Source: Rhizobacter sp. Root1221 (GTDB taxonomy: Bacteria > Pseudomonadota > Gammaproteobacteria > Burkholderiales > Burkholderiaceae_C). From it: a stretch of DNA of 64,000 nucleotides. The notes beneath the pieces were generated by a model. That model ran no database searches. It was not told the DNA's origin and was given only the letters and a program-made list of their open reading frames with translations. The first letter of the stretch is position 1. Every line of letters starts with the position of its first letter. The position numbers were made by a program, and so were the translations under genes. Below are positions 28,111 through 37,004 of this stretch, in pieces. The DNA lies in assembly GCF_001425785.1 (NCBI RefSeq), contig NZ_LMDI01000005.1, positions 91,300-155,299 on the forward strand, in the 5' to 3' direction.

Positions 28111-28832
28111 GCCGCGCGCACCTTCGGATCGTGCAGCAGCTGGGCCGCGGGGCCCTCGAGCGTGATGGCGCCCGACTCCATCACGTAGCCGCGCTGGCTC
28201 ACCTCCAGCGCCAGCCGCGCGTTCTGCTCGATCAGCAGGATGGTCACGCCTTCTGACGCGATGGTGCGCACCAGCTCGAACACCTTCTCCACCATGAGCG
28301 GCGCAAGGCCCATCGAGGGTTCGTCCAGCAGCAGCAGGCGCGGCTTGGAGAGCATCGCGCGCCCCATCGCCAGCATCTGCTGCTCGCCACCCGACAGGGT
28401 GCCGGCCACCTGGCCGCGCCGCTCGGCGAGCCGGGGGAACAGGGAGAACACGCGTTCGATGTCGCGGCCGATCTGCACCTTGTCCTTGCGGGTGTAGGCG
28501 CCGACCACGAGGTTCTCCTCGATGGACAGCTGCCCGAAGATGCCGCGCCCTTCGGGAACCATCACGAGGTGTTCGCGCACCAGCTCGAACGGCCGCTTGC
28601 CGGCGATGGACCGCCCGGCATAGGTGACCTCGCCGCCAGCCACCGGCACCTGGCCGCAGATGGCGCGCAGCGTCGTGCTTTTGCCGGCGCCATTGGTGCC
28701 GATCAGGCAGACCAGCTCGCCCTCGCGCACGGTGAGGTTCGCGCCGCGCACGGCCTTGATGCCGCCATAGGCGACATGCAGGTCGCGCAGTTGCAGCAGC
28801 GGCGGGCCGGCGTCTTGGGATGGAGTGGTCAT
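28086..28832 (-). CDS. livF: Branched-chain-type amino acid ABC transporter ATPase LivF
   Basis: A 248-residue ABC ATPase with Walker A GTNGAGKST, signature LSGGEQQMLAMGRAM and Walker B LLLLDEPSMGLAP. LivF is the second of two ATPases of LIV-type (HAAT) importers. Its ATG overlaps the livG stop by ATGA. It ends the run livK-livH-livM-livG-livF that follows putA on the same strand. The truncated amidohydrolase runs into its 3' end from the other side. Confidence 0.95.
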   Translation of the reverse strand: MTTPSQDAGPPLLQLRDLHVAYGGIKAVRGANLTVREGELVCLIGTNGAGKSTTLRAICGQVPVAGGEVTYAGRSIAGKRPFELVREHLVMVPEGRGIFGQLSIEENLVVGAYTRKDKVQIGRDIERVFSLFPRLAERRGQVAGTLSGGEQQMLAMGRAMLSKPRLLLLDEPSMGLAPLMVEKVFELVRTIASEGVTILLIEQNARLALEVSQRGYVMESGAITLEGPAAQLLHDPKVRAAYLGEAAA

Positions 28833-29641
28833 GGGGCGGTTCCCTGGGGGGCGGTGTGGGCGCCGTCGGCGGCCCCGGCGCCGAGGTAGGCTTCGATCAC
28901 CGCCGGGTGGCGTTGCACGTCGGCCGGCACCCCCTCCGCAATCACCTTGCCGTATTCGAGCACCAGGAGGCGGTCGCACAGCCCCATCACCAGTTTCATG
29001 TCGTGTTCGATCAGCAGCACCGTCACGCCGTCGTCGCGGATGGTGCGGATCAACTGGCTGAGCGCGGCCGTCTCCGTGGCGTTCATGCCGGCCGCCGGTT
29101 CGTCCAGCGCCAGCAGCAGGGGGTCGGTGGCCAGCGCGCGGGCGATTTCGAGCCGGCGCTGGTCCCCGTACGGCAGCGAGCGCGCCTGCTCGTTGGCGCG
29201 GCGGCCGATGCCCACGTAGTTCAGCAGTTTCATCGCGCGCGCCGCGATGTCGCGTTCCTCCGCGCGGGCCGCCGGCGTCTTCAACATGCCGCCCCAGATG
29301 CCGGTCGACGTCCGCACGTGCCGGCCGATCATCACGTTCTCGAGCGCCGTCATGCTGCCGAACAGGCGGATGTTCTGGAACGTGCGGGCGAGGCCCCGCG
29401 CCGCGATGTCGCACGGCTTGAGGCCGCGCAGCGGGCGCTGGTCGAACAGGATCTCTCCGTCTTCCGGGGTGTAGAGGTTCGTCAGCACGTTGAAGAGGGT
29501 GGTCTTGCCAGCGCCATTGGGGCCGATCAAGCCGTAGATCTCGCCCTTGCGGATGCTGAACGTCACGTCCGACAAGGCCTGCAGCCCGCCGAACCGCTTG
29601 CCCAACCCGCGCGCATCGAGGAGTGCCGGTGCCGTGCTCAT
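28829..29641 (-). CDS. livG: Branched-chain-type amino acid ABC transporter ATPase LivG
   Basis: A 270-residue ABC ATPase with Walker A GPNGAGKTT, the LivG-type C-terminal extension (YLGAGAADGAH) and Walker B LLLALDEPAAGMN. The signature region reads RSLPYGDQRRLEIARAL, the usual variant for LivG. The ATG at 29641 overlaps the livM stop by ATGA; a longer frame upstream lies inside livM and is rejected. It works with LivF on the LivHM membrane channel. Confidence 0.95.
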   Translation of the reverse strand: MSTAPALLDARGLGKRFGGLQALSDVTFSIRKGEIYGLIGPNGAGKTTLFNVLTNLYTPEDGEILFDQRPLRGLKPCDIAARGLARTFQNIRLFGSMTALENVMIGRHVRTSTGIWGGMLKTPAARAEERDIAARAMKLLNYVGIGRRANEQARSLPYGDQRRLEIARALATDPLLLALDEPAAGMNATETAALSQLIRTIRDDGVTVLLIEHDMKLVMGLCDRLLVLEYGKVIAEGVPADVQRHPAVIEAYLGAGAADGAHTAPQGTAP

Positions 29642-30792
29642 GCCTTGCTCCCCCCATCCTCTTCGAGCGCGGCCAGCTCGCGCTTTCTCACGGGGGAGGG
29701 CCACAGGCCCTCCGGGCGCCACAGCATCACGGCGACCATCGCGATGCCGAACAGCATCATCCGGATGGCTTCCGGGTCGAGCACCACGGCGCCGAACACG
29801 GCCTCCTGCAGCGGCACCACCAGGTGGCGAAGCACCTCGGGGAATACCGCCAGCAGGATGGCGCCGAAGACGACACCAGGCACGTGGCCCATGCCGCCCA
29901 GCACCACCATGCAGAGCACCGAGACCGACTCGAGCAGGCTGAAGCTTTCAGGGCTGATGTAGCGCTGCATCGAGGCAAACAGGCCACCAGCCAGCCCACC
30001 GAACGAGGCGCCCATGGCGAAGGCCATGAGCTTGATGTTGCGGGTGTTGATGCCCATGGCATTGGCGGCCACTTCGTCCTCGCGCACGGCCTCCCACGCC
30101 CGGCCCACGCGCGACGTCTGCAGGCGGATGCACAGCGCCATGATCACGAGGGCCAGCACCACCAGCAGGTAGTAGTACTTGTCCGGCCCGGTCAGCCGCC
30201 ACGACACCGGCTCGGCGAGCAGGCCGAAGAAGTCGAACTGGAACGACTCGGTCTTGGCGAACGAGAAGCTGCCGATGGTCAGCGGGTCGATGCGGTTGAT
30301 GCCCTGCGGCCCGTTCGTGATGTTGACGGGCGCATTCAGGTTCGTCATGAAGATGCGGACGATCTCGCCGAAGCCGAGTGTCACGATGGCGAGGTAGTCG
30401 CCGCGCAGCTTCAGCGTGGGCGCCCCGAGCAGCACGCCGAAGAGGCAGGCCACCGCCACGCCGGCGGGCAGGATCACCCAGAACGGCAGGTGCAGGCCGA
30501 AGTGGGGCGACGCCAGCAACGCCCACGTGTAGGCACCCACCGCATAGAACGCGATGTACCCGAGGTCGAGCAGGCCGGCGAAGCCCACCACGATGTTCAG
30601 GCCCAGCGCCAGCATCACGTACAGCAGCGCGAAGTTGACGAGGCGCACCCAGCCCTGGCCACCGCCGAGGCCCAGCACGTACGGCAGGAACATCAACGCC
30701 ACGCCGACGAGCACCAGCCCCACGAGGCTGGCCCGCCGGGACGCGAGGAAGCGGCGGGGCCCGTCGACCTCGGGAGAGGCCTGCCCGTTCAT
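29638..30792 (-). CDS. livM: LIV-type ABC transporter permease LivM
   Basis: A 384-residue inner-membrane permease with about ten hydrophobic helices. The central motif GRAWEAVREDEVAANAMGIN is the LivM EAA-like loop that contacts the ATPases, and LNIVVGFAGLLDLGYIAFYA is a family hallmark. It overlaps livH at its start and livG at its end by four bases each. The C-terminal cytoplasmic tail is Glu/Lys-rich. Confidence 0.95.
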   Translation of the reverse strand: MNGQASPEVDGPRRFLASRRASLVGLVLVGVALMFLPYVLGLGGGQGWVRLVNFALLYVMLALGLNIVVGFAGLLDLGYIAFYAVGAYTWALLASPHFGLHLPFWVILPAGVAVACLFGVLLGAPTLKLRGDYLAIVTLGFGEIVRIFMTNLNAPVNITNGPQGINRIDPLTIGSFSFAKTESFQFDFFGLLAEPVSWRLTGPDKYYYLLVVLALVIMALCIRLQTSRVGRAWEAVREDEVAANAMGINTRNIKLMAFAMGASFGGLAGGLFASMQRYISPESFSLLESVSVLCMVVLGGMGHVPGVVFGAILLAVFPEVLRHLVVPLQEAVFGAVVLDPEAIRMMLFGIAMVAVMLWRPEGLWPSPVRKRELAALEEDGGSKA

Positions 30793-31718
30793 GCGCGATC
30801 TCCCGAACGCTGGCCCACGAGGCCCGACGGCCGGAAGATCAGCACCAGCACGAGGACCACGAAGGCGAACACGTCCTGGTAGTGGCTGCCCAGCACGCCG
30901 CCGGTGAGGTCACCGCTGTAGCCGGACGCCATGGCCTCGATGATGCCGAGCAGCAGCCCGCCCAGCATCGCCCCGCCGAGGTTGCCGATCCCGCCCAGCA
31001 CGGCGGCGGTGAAGGCCTTCAGGCCGAGGAGAAAACCCATGTAGTAATTGACGAGGCTGTACTGCACCGCCACCATCAACCCGGCCACGGCGGCCAGCGC
31101 CGAGCCGATCAGGAACGCGGCGGCGATCACGGTGTCGATGTTGATGCCCATCAGGCCCGCCACCTCGCGGTTCTGGGCCGTGGCCCGCATGGCGATGCCG
31201 AGGTTCGTGCGGTGAACCAGCGCGAGCAGCAGCGCCATGATGACCGCGGCGATCAGCACGATGGCGACCTGCACGCTGTCGACGCGCACGGCCCCCCAGG
31301 CGTACACCTGCGGTTCGAACAGCCGGGGAAAATTGAGGTGGCCGCGGCCCCAGATCATCATCGCCCCGTTCTGGAGGATGATGGACACCCCGATGGCCGT
31401 GATCAGCGCCGACAGGCGCGGCGCCTTGCGCAGCGGCCGGTAGGCGACCCGCTCGGCCGTCCACCCCACGCCCATGCAGACGGGGGCGGCCACCAGCAAG
31501 CTCAGCGCAAGCACCACGAGCGGCGCCATCTCGGGCGACTGCACCAACAGCGCGGTGGCCACCATCGTCGCTACCATCGCGCCGATCATCACCACCTCGC
31601 CATGCGCGAAGTTGATCAAGCCCACGATGCCGTACACCATGGTGTAGCCCAAGGCCACGAGGGCGTACACGCTGCCCAGCGTCACCCCGTTCACCAGCTG
31701 CTGAACCAGTTTTTCCAT
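30789..31718 (-). CDS. livH: LIV-type ABC transporter permease LivH
   Basis: A 309-residue inner-membrane permease with eight to nine hydrophobic helices. LivH hallmarks are LGYTMVYGIVGLINFAHGEV and GLMGINIDTVIAAAF. It follows livK after 55 bp and overlaps livM by four bases. With LivM it forms the channel for amino acids delivered by LivK. Confidence 0.95.
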   Translation of the reverse strand: MEKLVQQLVNGVTLGSVYALVALGYTMVYGIVGLINFAHGEVVMIGAMVATMVATALLVQSPEMAPLVVLALSLLVAAPVCMGVGWTAERVAYRPLRKAPRLSALITAIGVSIILQNGAMMIWGRGHLNFPRLFEPQVYAWGAVRVDSVQVAIVLIAAVIMALLLALVHRTNLGIAMRATAQNREVAGLMGINIDTVIAAAFLIGSALAAVAGLMVAVQYSLVNYYMGFLLGLKAFTAAVLGGIGNLGGAMLGGLLLGIIEAMASGYSGDLTGGVLGSHYQDVFAFVVLVLVLIFRPSGLVGQRSGDRA

Positions 31719-31773
31719 CGATTGCTTTCGAATGCGCGGGCCGGGCCGCGCGCCACGCGCCCCGGCGACGCGT

Positions 31774-32946
31774 TTACTTGCCGGCCTGGCCCACCACCGT
31801 CTCGGCCTGCACCCACTTGCCGCCCTTGACCTGGTAGATCGTCACGGCCACTTCCTTCAGGTCGCCCGCGTCGTCGTACGCGATGCTGTTGCTCGTGAGG
31901 CCCTTGCGCTGCAGCTTCGCGAGCTTGGGCAAGTACTTCGCCGGATCAGCCGAGCCGGCCTGCTCGATGGCGTGGATCATGTTCCAGGCGCCGTCGTAGG
32001 CGTACGGCGAGTACACGCCCGAGTCTTTCTTGAACTGGGCCTTGTAGGCCGCCTGGAACGCCTTGCCGCCGGGCAGGGTCTCCAGGGGCACGCCGGCCAG
32101 CGAGGCATACGTGCCTTCCGCGGCGTCGGCGGCCAGGCGCAGGAACGTGTCGCTGCGCGTCATTTCGCCGGACAGCAGCGGCATGGTCAGGCCCAGCTGC
32201 TTCATCTGGCGCTTGAGCGGCCCCGATTGCGCATCGGTGCCGGCGTAGAAGAGTGCATCGGCACCGGCGGTGCGCACGTTGGTCAGGATGGACGCGAAGT
32301 CCGTGGCCTTGTCCGTCGTGTACTCGCGGCGCGCCACCTGTCCCCCGCCGGCCTTGACGGCCTTTTCCACCTGGTCGGCCAGGCCCTGGCCGTAGGCGGT
32401 GCGGTCGTCGACGATGGCGACCTTCTTCGCCTTGAGGTTCTTCACCATGAAACCGCCGACGGCCGCACCCTGCTGGGTGTCGCTCGTCATCATCCGGAAC
32501 GCCGTGTTGTACCCCTGCCGGGTGTACTCGGGCGCCGTGGCCATGGCGATCTGGGGCACGCCCGCTTCGTTGTAGAGGCGCGAGGCCGGGATGGTGGTGC
32601 CCGAATTGAAATGGCCCAGCATGCCGCTGATGCCGGCATCGACGAGCTGTTGCGCCACCTGCACGCCGATGCGCGGGTCGGCCTGGTCGTCGCGCGTGAC
32701 CAGCGTGAAGTTGGCCACCTTGCCGCCCACCTTGATCTTTTTCGCGTTGGCCTCGGCAAGTGCCAGCAGGATGCCGTTCTGCATTTCTTCGCCGTAGTGC
32801 GACTGCGGTCCGGTCATCGGGGCGGCGAAACCGAACTTGATGTCCACCGTCTGGGCCATCGCCGGTGCGGATACAGCCCAGGCCGCGGCTCCGACCATGG
32901 CGCTTGCGAGCAGGCTTCTTCTGTGCATCTTCATGGTGTCACTCAT
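31774..32946 (-). CDS. livK: LIV-type ABC transporter substrate-binding protein
   Basis: A 390-residue periplasmic binding protein. The signal peptide is MHRRSLLASAMVGAAAWAVS with cleavage near APAMAQ. The mature protein starts VDIKFGFAAPMTGPQSHYGE, typical of LivJ/LivK, and carries FNSGTTIPASRLYNEAGVPQ and the YAYDGAWNMIHAI region. ATGs at 32934 and 32928 are equally possible starts. It lies 48 bp after putA and 55 bp before livH, so it probably belongs to a putA-livKHMGF transcription unit. Proline or a related amino acid is a reasonable ligand guess from that context. Confidence 0.92.
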   Translation of the reverse strand: MSDTMKMHRRSLLASAMVGAAAWAVSAPAMAQTVDIKFGFAAPMTGPQSHYGEEMQNGILLALAEANAKKIKVGGKVANFTLVTRDDQADPRIGVQVAQQLVDAGISGMLGHFNSGTTIPASRLYNEAGVPQIAMATAPEYTRQGYNTAFRMMTSDTQQGAAVGGFMVKNLKAKKVAIVDDRTAYGQGLADQVEKAVKAGGGQVARREYTTDKATDFASILTNVRTAGADALFYAGTDAQSGPLKRQMKQLGLTMPLLSGEMTRSDTFLRLAADAAEGTYASLAGVPLETLPGGKAFQAAYKAQFKKDSGVYSPYAYDGAWNMIHAIEQAGSADPAKYLPKLAKLQRKGLTSNSIAYDDAGDLKEVAVTIYQVKGGKWVQAETVVGQAGK

Positions 32947-32994
32947 TCCAAAAAAAAGTGGTGGAGCCGGGCAGGGGCCGGCGATGAGGAGACG

Positions 32995-35900
32995 TCAGCC
33001 GATGGTCATCAGCGACGCATTGCCTCCTGCGGCGGCAGTGTTGATGCTGAGCGAGCGCTCCAGGACGAGGCGCTCCAGGGCGTAGCGGCCTCGACCGCTC
33101 GCGATGTCTTCGGACGACAGGCCTTGTGGCAGCAGGATGGGGCCGTCGCGGCGGGCGAGCCGCTGGTTGAGGTCGCGCAGCGCGTCACTGTCGCCCTCGA
33201 ACAGCACGGCGTCCACCGCCGCGTCCTCGACTGCCTCGCCGGACAGCACGGAGGTGTCTGTGGCGGGCTTGCCCGGCGGCGACGCGAGCCAGGCCCGGAC
33301 GGCGGGTGTGTCTTGCCACGTCACGCGGTTGCCGGTGGCGCGGGCCGCGTCCCATTGGGCCTGCGCGCCGGCAGCCGTGGCGGCGATGCACAGCACGGTG
33401 CCGCGGGGTGCCAGGCTGTAGGTGTTGCGCTCCCCGGTGGGGCCCGGCAACGTCACGGCCGCGTCGAGTGCCACGGCGGGTGGCGGCGCTACCGCCAACA
33501 GGCGATGCAGGTACAGCGGCCCGCCCGCCTTCGGGCCGGTGCCCGACAACCCCTCGCCTCCGAAAGGCTGCACGCCCACCACGGCGCCGACCATGTTCCG
33601 GTTGATGTAGACATTGCCCGCGCGGACGCGGGGCAGGATGCGGGCGATGGTCTCGTCGATGCGGGTGTGGATGCCGAACGTGAGGCCGTAGCCGGTGGCG
33701 TTGATGGCATCGATCAACGCGTCCAGCTCGTCTCGGCGGTAACGCACCACGTGCAGCACCGGGCCGAACACCTCGCGCTGCAGTTCGTCCACGCGGGCGA
33801 GTTCGATCAGCGTGGGCGGAACGAACGTGCCGTGGGCGCACGCGGCGGAGAGCGGCAGCTGGTCCACGCGCCGGCCCGCGGCGCGCAGGCCCTCGATGTG
33901 GCGCAGGATGCCGTCGCGCGCGTCCGCGTCGATCACGGGGCCCACGTCCGCCGACAGCTCGTCGGTGGGCGCCACGTTCAGTTCCTTCAGGGCCCCGCGC
34001 AGCATGGTCAACGTGCGCTCGGCGATGTCCTCCTGCAGGCACAGCAGCCGCAGCGCGGAGCAGCGCTGGCCGGCCGAATCGAACGCGGACTGCAGCACGT
34101 CGTTGATCACTTGCTCGGGCAAGGCCGACGAATCCACCACCATGGCGTTCTGCCCGCCCGTTTCGGCCACGAGGGGGACGGGCTGGCCGCGGTCGTCGAG
34201 GCGCCCCGCCAGCGTGCGGGCGATCACGCGCGCCACGTCCGTCGAGCCGGTGAACATCACGCCTCGCACCCGGGGATCGGCCACGCACGCGGCGCCCACC
34301 GTCTCTCCCCGGCCCGGCAGGAGCTGCAGCGCGCCGGCAGGGACACCCGCCGCGTGCAGCAGCTGCACGGCCTGGGCGGCCACCAGCGGTGTCTGCTCCG
34401 CCGGCTTGGCCAGCACCGTGTTGCCCGCTGCCAAGGCGGCGGCCACCTGGCCCGTGAAGATCGCCAACGGAAAATTCCAGGGGCTGATGCACAGCACCGG
34501 GCCCAGCGGGCGGTGCGTGTCGTTCGACAGCAGTCCCTCGGCCTGCTCGGCGTAGTAGCGCAGGAAGTCCACCGCCTCGCGCACTTCGGCGATCGCGTTC
34601 GGCAGCGACTTGCCGGCCTCGCGCACCAGCAGGCCCAGGAGCGGCTGCATCTGCGCCTCGAGCGCATCCGCGGCCCGCACCAGGCAGCGCGCCCGCTCGG
34701 ACACCGGTGTGGATTGCCAGATGGGGGCGGCCTGCACGGCAGCGGCCACTGCGCGCGCCACGTCGGCCTCGTCGGCCTCGATCACCTGGCCCACGATGTC
34801 ACGGTGGTCGGCCGGGTTGCGCAGCGGCCGGGCCCTTGTGTCGTCCCAGGTGGCCGCGCCGTCCAGCGCGGGCGCGGCACGCCACGGTGTTGCAGCGCTG
34901 TGCAGCAGCGCCGCCGACAGCGAGGCCAGGCGGTGCTCGTTCGTCAGGTCGAGCCCGGCCGAGTTGGCGCGGCCCGCGCCCGTGGCCCCGCGGAACAGGT
35001 CGAGTGGCAGCCCGATGCTCGGGTGGGGCGACCCGACCGGGACGAGGCGCTCGGCCGCTTCCACCGGATCGTTCACCAAGGTCTCCACGCTCACCTTCGG
35101 GTCGGCGATCAGGTTCACGAAGGACGTGTTGGCGCCATTCTCGAGCAGGCGCCGGACGAGGTAGGCCAGCAGCGTCTCATGGGTGCCCACCGGCGCGTAG
35201 ACGCGGCAGGGCCGGTTGAGCTTGCCGTCGGCCACCGCCCCCACGACCTCCTCGTAGAGCGGTTCGCCCATGCCGTGCAGGCACTGGAACTCGTACTGGC
35301 CGGGGTAGTAGCTCTTGCCCGCCATCTGGTAGATGGCGGCCAGCGTGTAGGCGTTGTGCGTGGCGAACTGCGGGTACACGGCCTGCGGTGCCGCGAGCAG
35401 CCGGCGCGCGCACGCGATGTACGAGACGTCGGTGTGCACCTTGCGGGTGAAGACCGGGTAGCCCTCCAGCCCGTCGAGCTGCGCGCGCTTGATCTCGCTG
35501 TCCCAGTAGGCCCCCTTGACGAGGCGCACCATGATGCGGCGCCGGGTGCGGCGCGCCAGGTCCACCAGGTGGTCGATCACGCCGGGCGCGCGCTTCTGGT
35601 AGGCCTGCACCACGAAGCCGATGCCGTCCCAGCCTTCGAACGCAGGGTCCAGGCACAGCGCTTCGAGCAGGTCGAGCGAGATCTCGAGGCGGTCGGCCTC
35701 CTCCGCGTCGATGTTCAGGCCGATGTCGTAGCGGCGGGCCAGCAACGCCAGCGCCCGCAGGCGCGGCAGCAGTTCGCCCATCACACGCTCCATCTGGGCG
35801 CGTGCATACCGGGGGTGCAGGGCCGACAGCTTCACCGAGATGCCGGGGCCCTCGTAGATGCCCCGGCCCGCGCTCGCCTTGCCGATGGCGTGGATCGCCT

Positions 35901-36807
35901 GCTCGTAGAGCCCGTGGTAGCGGGCGGCATCGTCGGCGGTGGTGGCCGCCTCGCCCAGCATGTCGTAGGAATAGCGGAACCCGCGCCCCTCGAACTTGCG
36001 GCTGTTGGCGAGCGCCTCGGAGATGGTCTCGCCGGTGACGAACTGTTCTCCCAGCACCCGCATCGCGATGTCCACGCCCTTGCGGACCAGCGGTTCCCCG
36101 CCCCGCCCGATCATGCGGGTGAGCGCCGAGGACATCGACTTCTCGCTGCTGGTGCCGACCAGCTTGCCGGTGAGCATCAGGCCCCAGGTGGTGGCGTTGA
36201 CGAACAGGGACGGAGATTGCCCGATGTGGGCATTCCAGTCGCCCCGGCTGATCTTGTCTCGGATGAGCGCGTCGCGTGTCGCGCGATCGGGGATGCGCAG
36301 CAGCGCCTCGGCCAGGCACATCAATGCCACGCCTTCCTGGCTGGACAGCGAGAACTCCTGCAGCAGCCCCTCCACCCCGCCCTGGCGGCTGCGCTTGGCG
36401 CGGATGGCCTGCACCAGTTGGGCGGCCATCGCCTGCGCGGACTCGCGCTGTGCGGGCTTGAGCCGCGCCGCCCCGAGCAGCGCCGGCATGCACTCGGTTT
36501 CCGGGCGCCGGTAGGCGGCCGTGATCGACGAGCGCAGCACGGACTGCGGCGCCACCGATTGTGCGAACTCGAGGAACGGCCGGGGCGCCGCCTGGCTCTC
36601 TCCCACCGCCGCCTCGGCGTCGTCGCCAGGGGCCTCGCCCGACGCGGACAGGGGAAGCGTGAGCACGCCGTTCTCCACCTTCTCGATCCAGGCCAGCACC
36701 GCTTGCTTGATGAACCAGTGGGGCGTGCGGCCCAGCGTGTTCGCGGCCGCGCGCAAGCGGTTGCGAAACGCGTCGTCTACCTTGATGCCCAACGTTGTCG
36801 TGCCCAT
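32995..36807 (-). CDS. putA: Trifunctional PutA: repressor, proline dehydrogenase and P5C dehydrogenase
   Basis: A 1270-residue protein. Residues 1-45 form a ribbon-helix-helix DNA-binding domain (TTLGIKVDDAFRNRLRAAAN, then TPHWFIKQAVLAWIE). The FAD proline dehydrogenase barrel spans about 150-560, with RLVKGAYWDSEIKRA. The aldehyde dehydrogenase domain spans about 610-1100, with ISPWNFPLAIFTGQ and the catalytic Cys in SAGQRCSAL, followed by a C-terminal domain ending in LERSLSINTAAAGGNASL. It converts proline to glutamate and represses its own gene when proline is absent. GTTGCA operators lie just upstream. Downstream are livKHMGF on the same strand. Confidence 0.97.
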   Translation of the reverse strand: MGTTTLGIKVDDAFRNRLRAAANTLGRTPHWFIKQAVLAWIEKVENGVLTLPLSASGEAPGDDAEAAVGESQAAPRPFLEFAQSVAPQSVLRSSITAAYRRPETECMPALLGAARLKPAQRESAQAMAAQLVQAIRAKRSRQGGVEGLLQEFSLSSQEGVALMCLAEALLRIPDRATRDALIRDKISRGDWNAHIGQSPSLFVNATTWGLMLTGKLVGTSSEKSMSSALTRMIGRGGEPLVRKGVDIAMRVLGEQFVTGETISEALANSRKFEGRGFRYSYDMLGEAATTADDAARYHGLYEQAIHAIGKASAGRGIYEGPGISVKLSALHPRYARAQMERVMGELLPRLRALALLARRYDIGLNIDAEEADRLEISLDLLEALCLDPAFEGWDGIGFVVQAYQKRAPGVIDHLVDLARRTRRRIMVRLVKGAYWDSEIKRAQLDGLEGYPVFTRKVHTDVSYIACARRLLAAPQAVYPQFATHNAYTLAAIYQMAGKSYYPGQYEFQCLHGMGEPLYEEVVGAVADGKLNRPCRVYAPVGTHETLLAYLVRRLLENGANTSFVNLIADPKVSVETLVNDPVEAAERLVPVGSPHPSIGLPLDLFRGATGAGRANSAGLDLTNEHRLASLSAALLHSAATPWRAAPALDGAATWDDTRARPLRNPADHRDIVGQVIEADEADVARAVAAAVQAAPIWQSTPVSERARCLVRAADALEAQMQPLLGLLVREAGKSLPNAIAEVREAVDFLRYYAEQAEGLLSNDTHRPLGPVLCISPWNFPLAIFTGQVAAALAAGNTVLAKPAEQTPLVAAQAVQLLHAAGVPAGALQLLPGRGETVGAACVADPRVRGVMFTGSTDVARVIARTLAGRLDDRGQPVPLVAETGGQNAMVVDSSALPEQVINDVLQSAFDSAGQRCSALRLLCLQEDIAERTLTMLRGALKELNVAPTDELSADVGPVIDADARDGILRHIEGLRAAGRRVDQLPLSAACAHGTFVPPTLIELARVDELQREVFGPVLHVVRYRRDELDALIDAINATGYGLTFGIHTRIDETIARILPRVRAGNVYINRNMVGAVVGVQPFGGEGLSGTGPKAGGPLYLHRLLAVAPPPAVALDAAVTLPGPTGERNTYSLAPRGTVLCIAATAAGAQAQWDAARATGNRVTWQDTPAVRAWLASPPGKPATDTSVLSGEAVEDAAVDAVLFEGDSDALRDLNQRLARRDGPILLPQGLSSEDIASGRGRYALERLVLERSLSINTAAAGGNASLMTIG

Positions 36808-36861
36808 GAGGTTGCTGTCGTGACCGGTGCCTGGGATGTGCCAGGTGCCGACTATCTCGCA

Positions 36862-36930
36862 GGTGCAACCTTTTTGGCTTCAGGTGAAACCCTGAAGGTG
36901 CAACCTTGCGCGACACCTGGGTGCAACCTT
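36862..36930. promoter_or_regulatory. Cluster of PutA operator sites upstream of putA
   Basis: GGTGCAACC occurs three times (36862-36870, 36897-36905, 36920-36928), each containing TGCAAC, the complement of the GTTGCA core reported for PutA binding. A degenerate copy GGTGAAACC lies at 36883-36891, inside a perfect dyad CTTCAGG-N6-CCTGAAG (36878-36897). The sites lie 55-123 bp upstream of the putA start and also in the leader of the divergent gene at 37005. Autorepression by PutA is the direct prediction. Confidence 0.75.
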
Positions 36931-37004
36931 GGGCGCCAGACGTGCCAGCCGCTGTTTGGCTTCGACGGCCTACACTGACGGGCTCCTCACACGACCCCGA
37001 ACCG

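Noticed and set aside
31732-36978. A 1748-codon open frame on the plus strand opposite livK and putA
   Set aside because: Same artefact of high-GC coding on the other strand; livK and putA are unmistakable.
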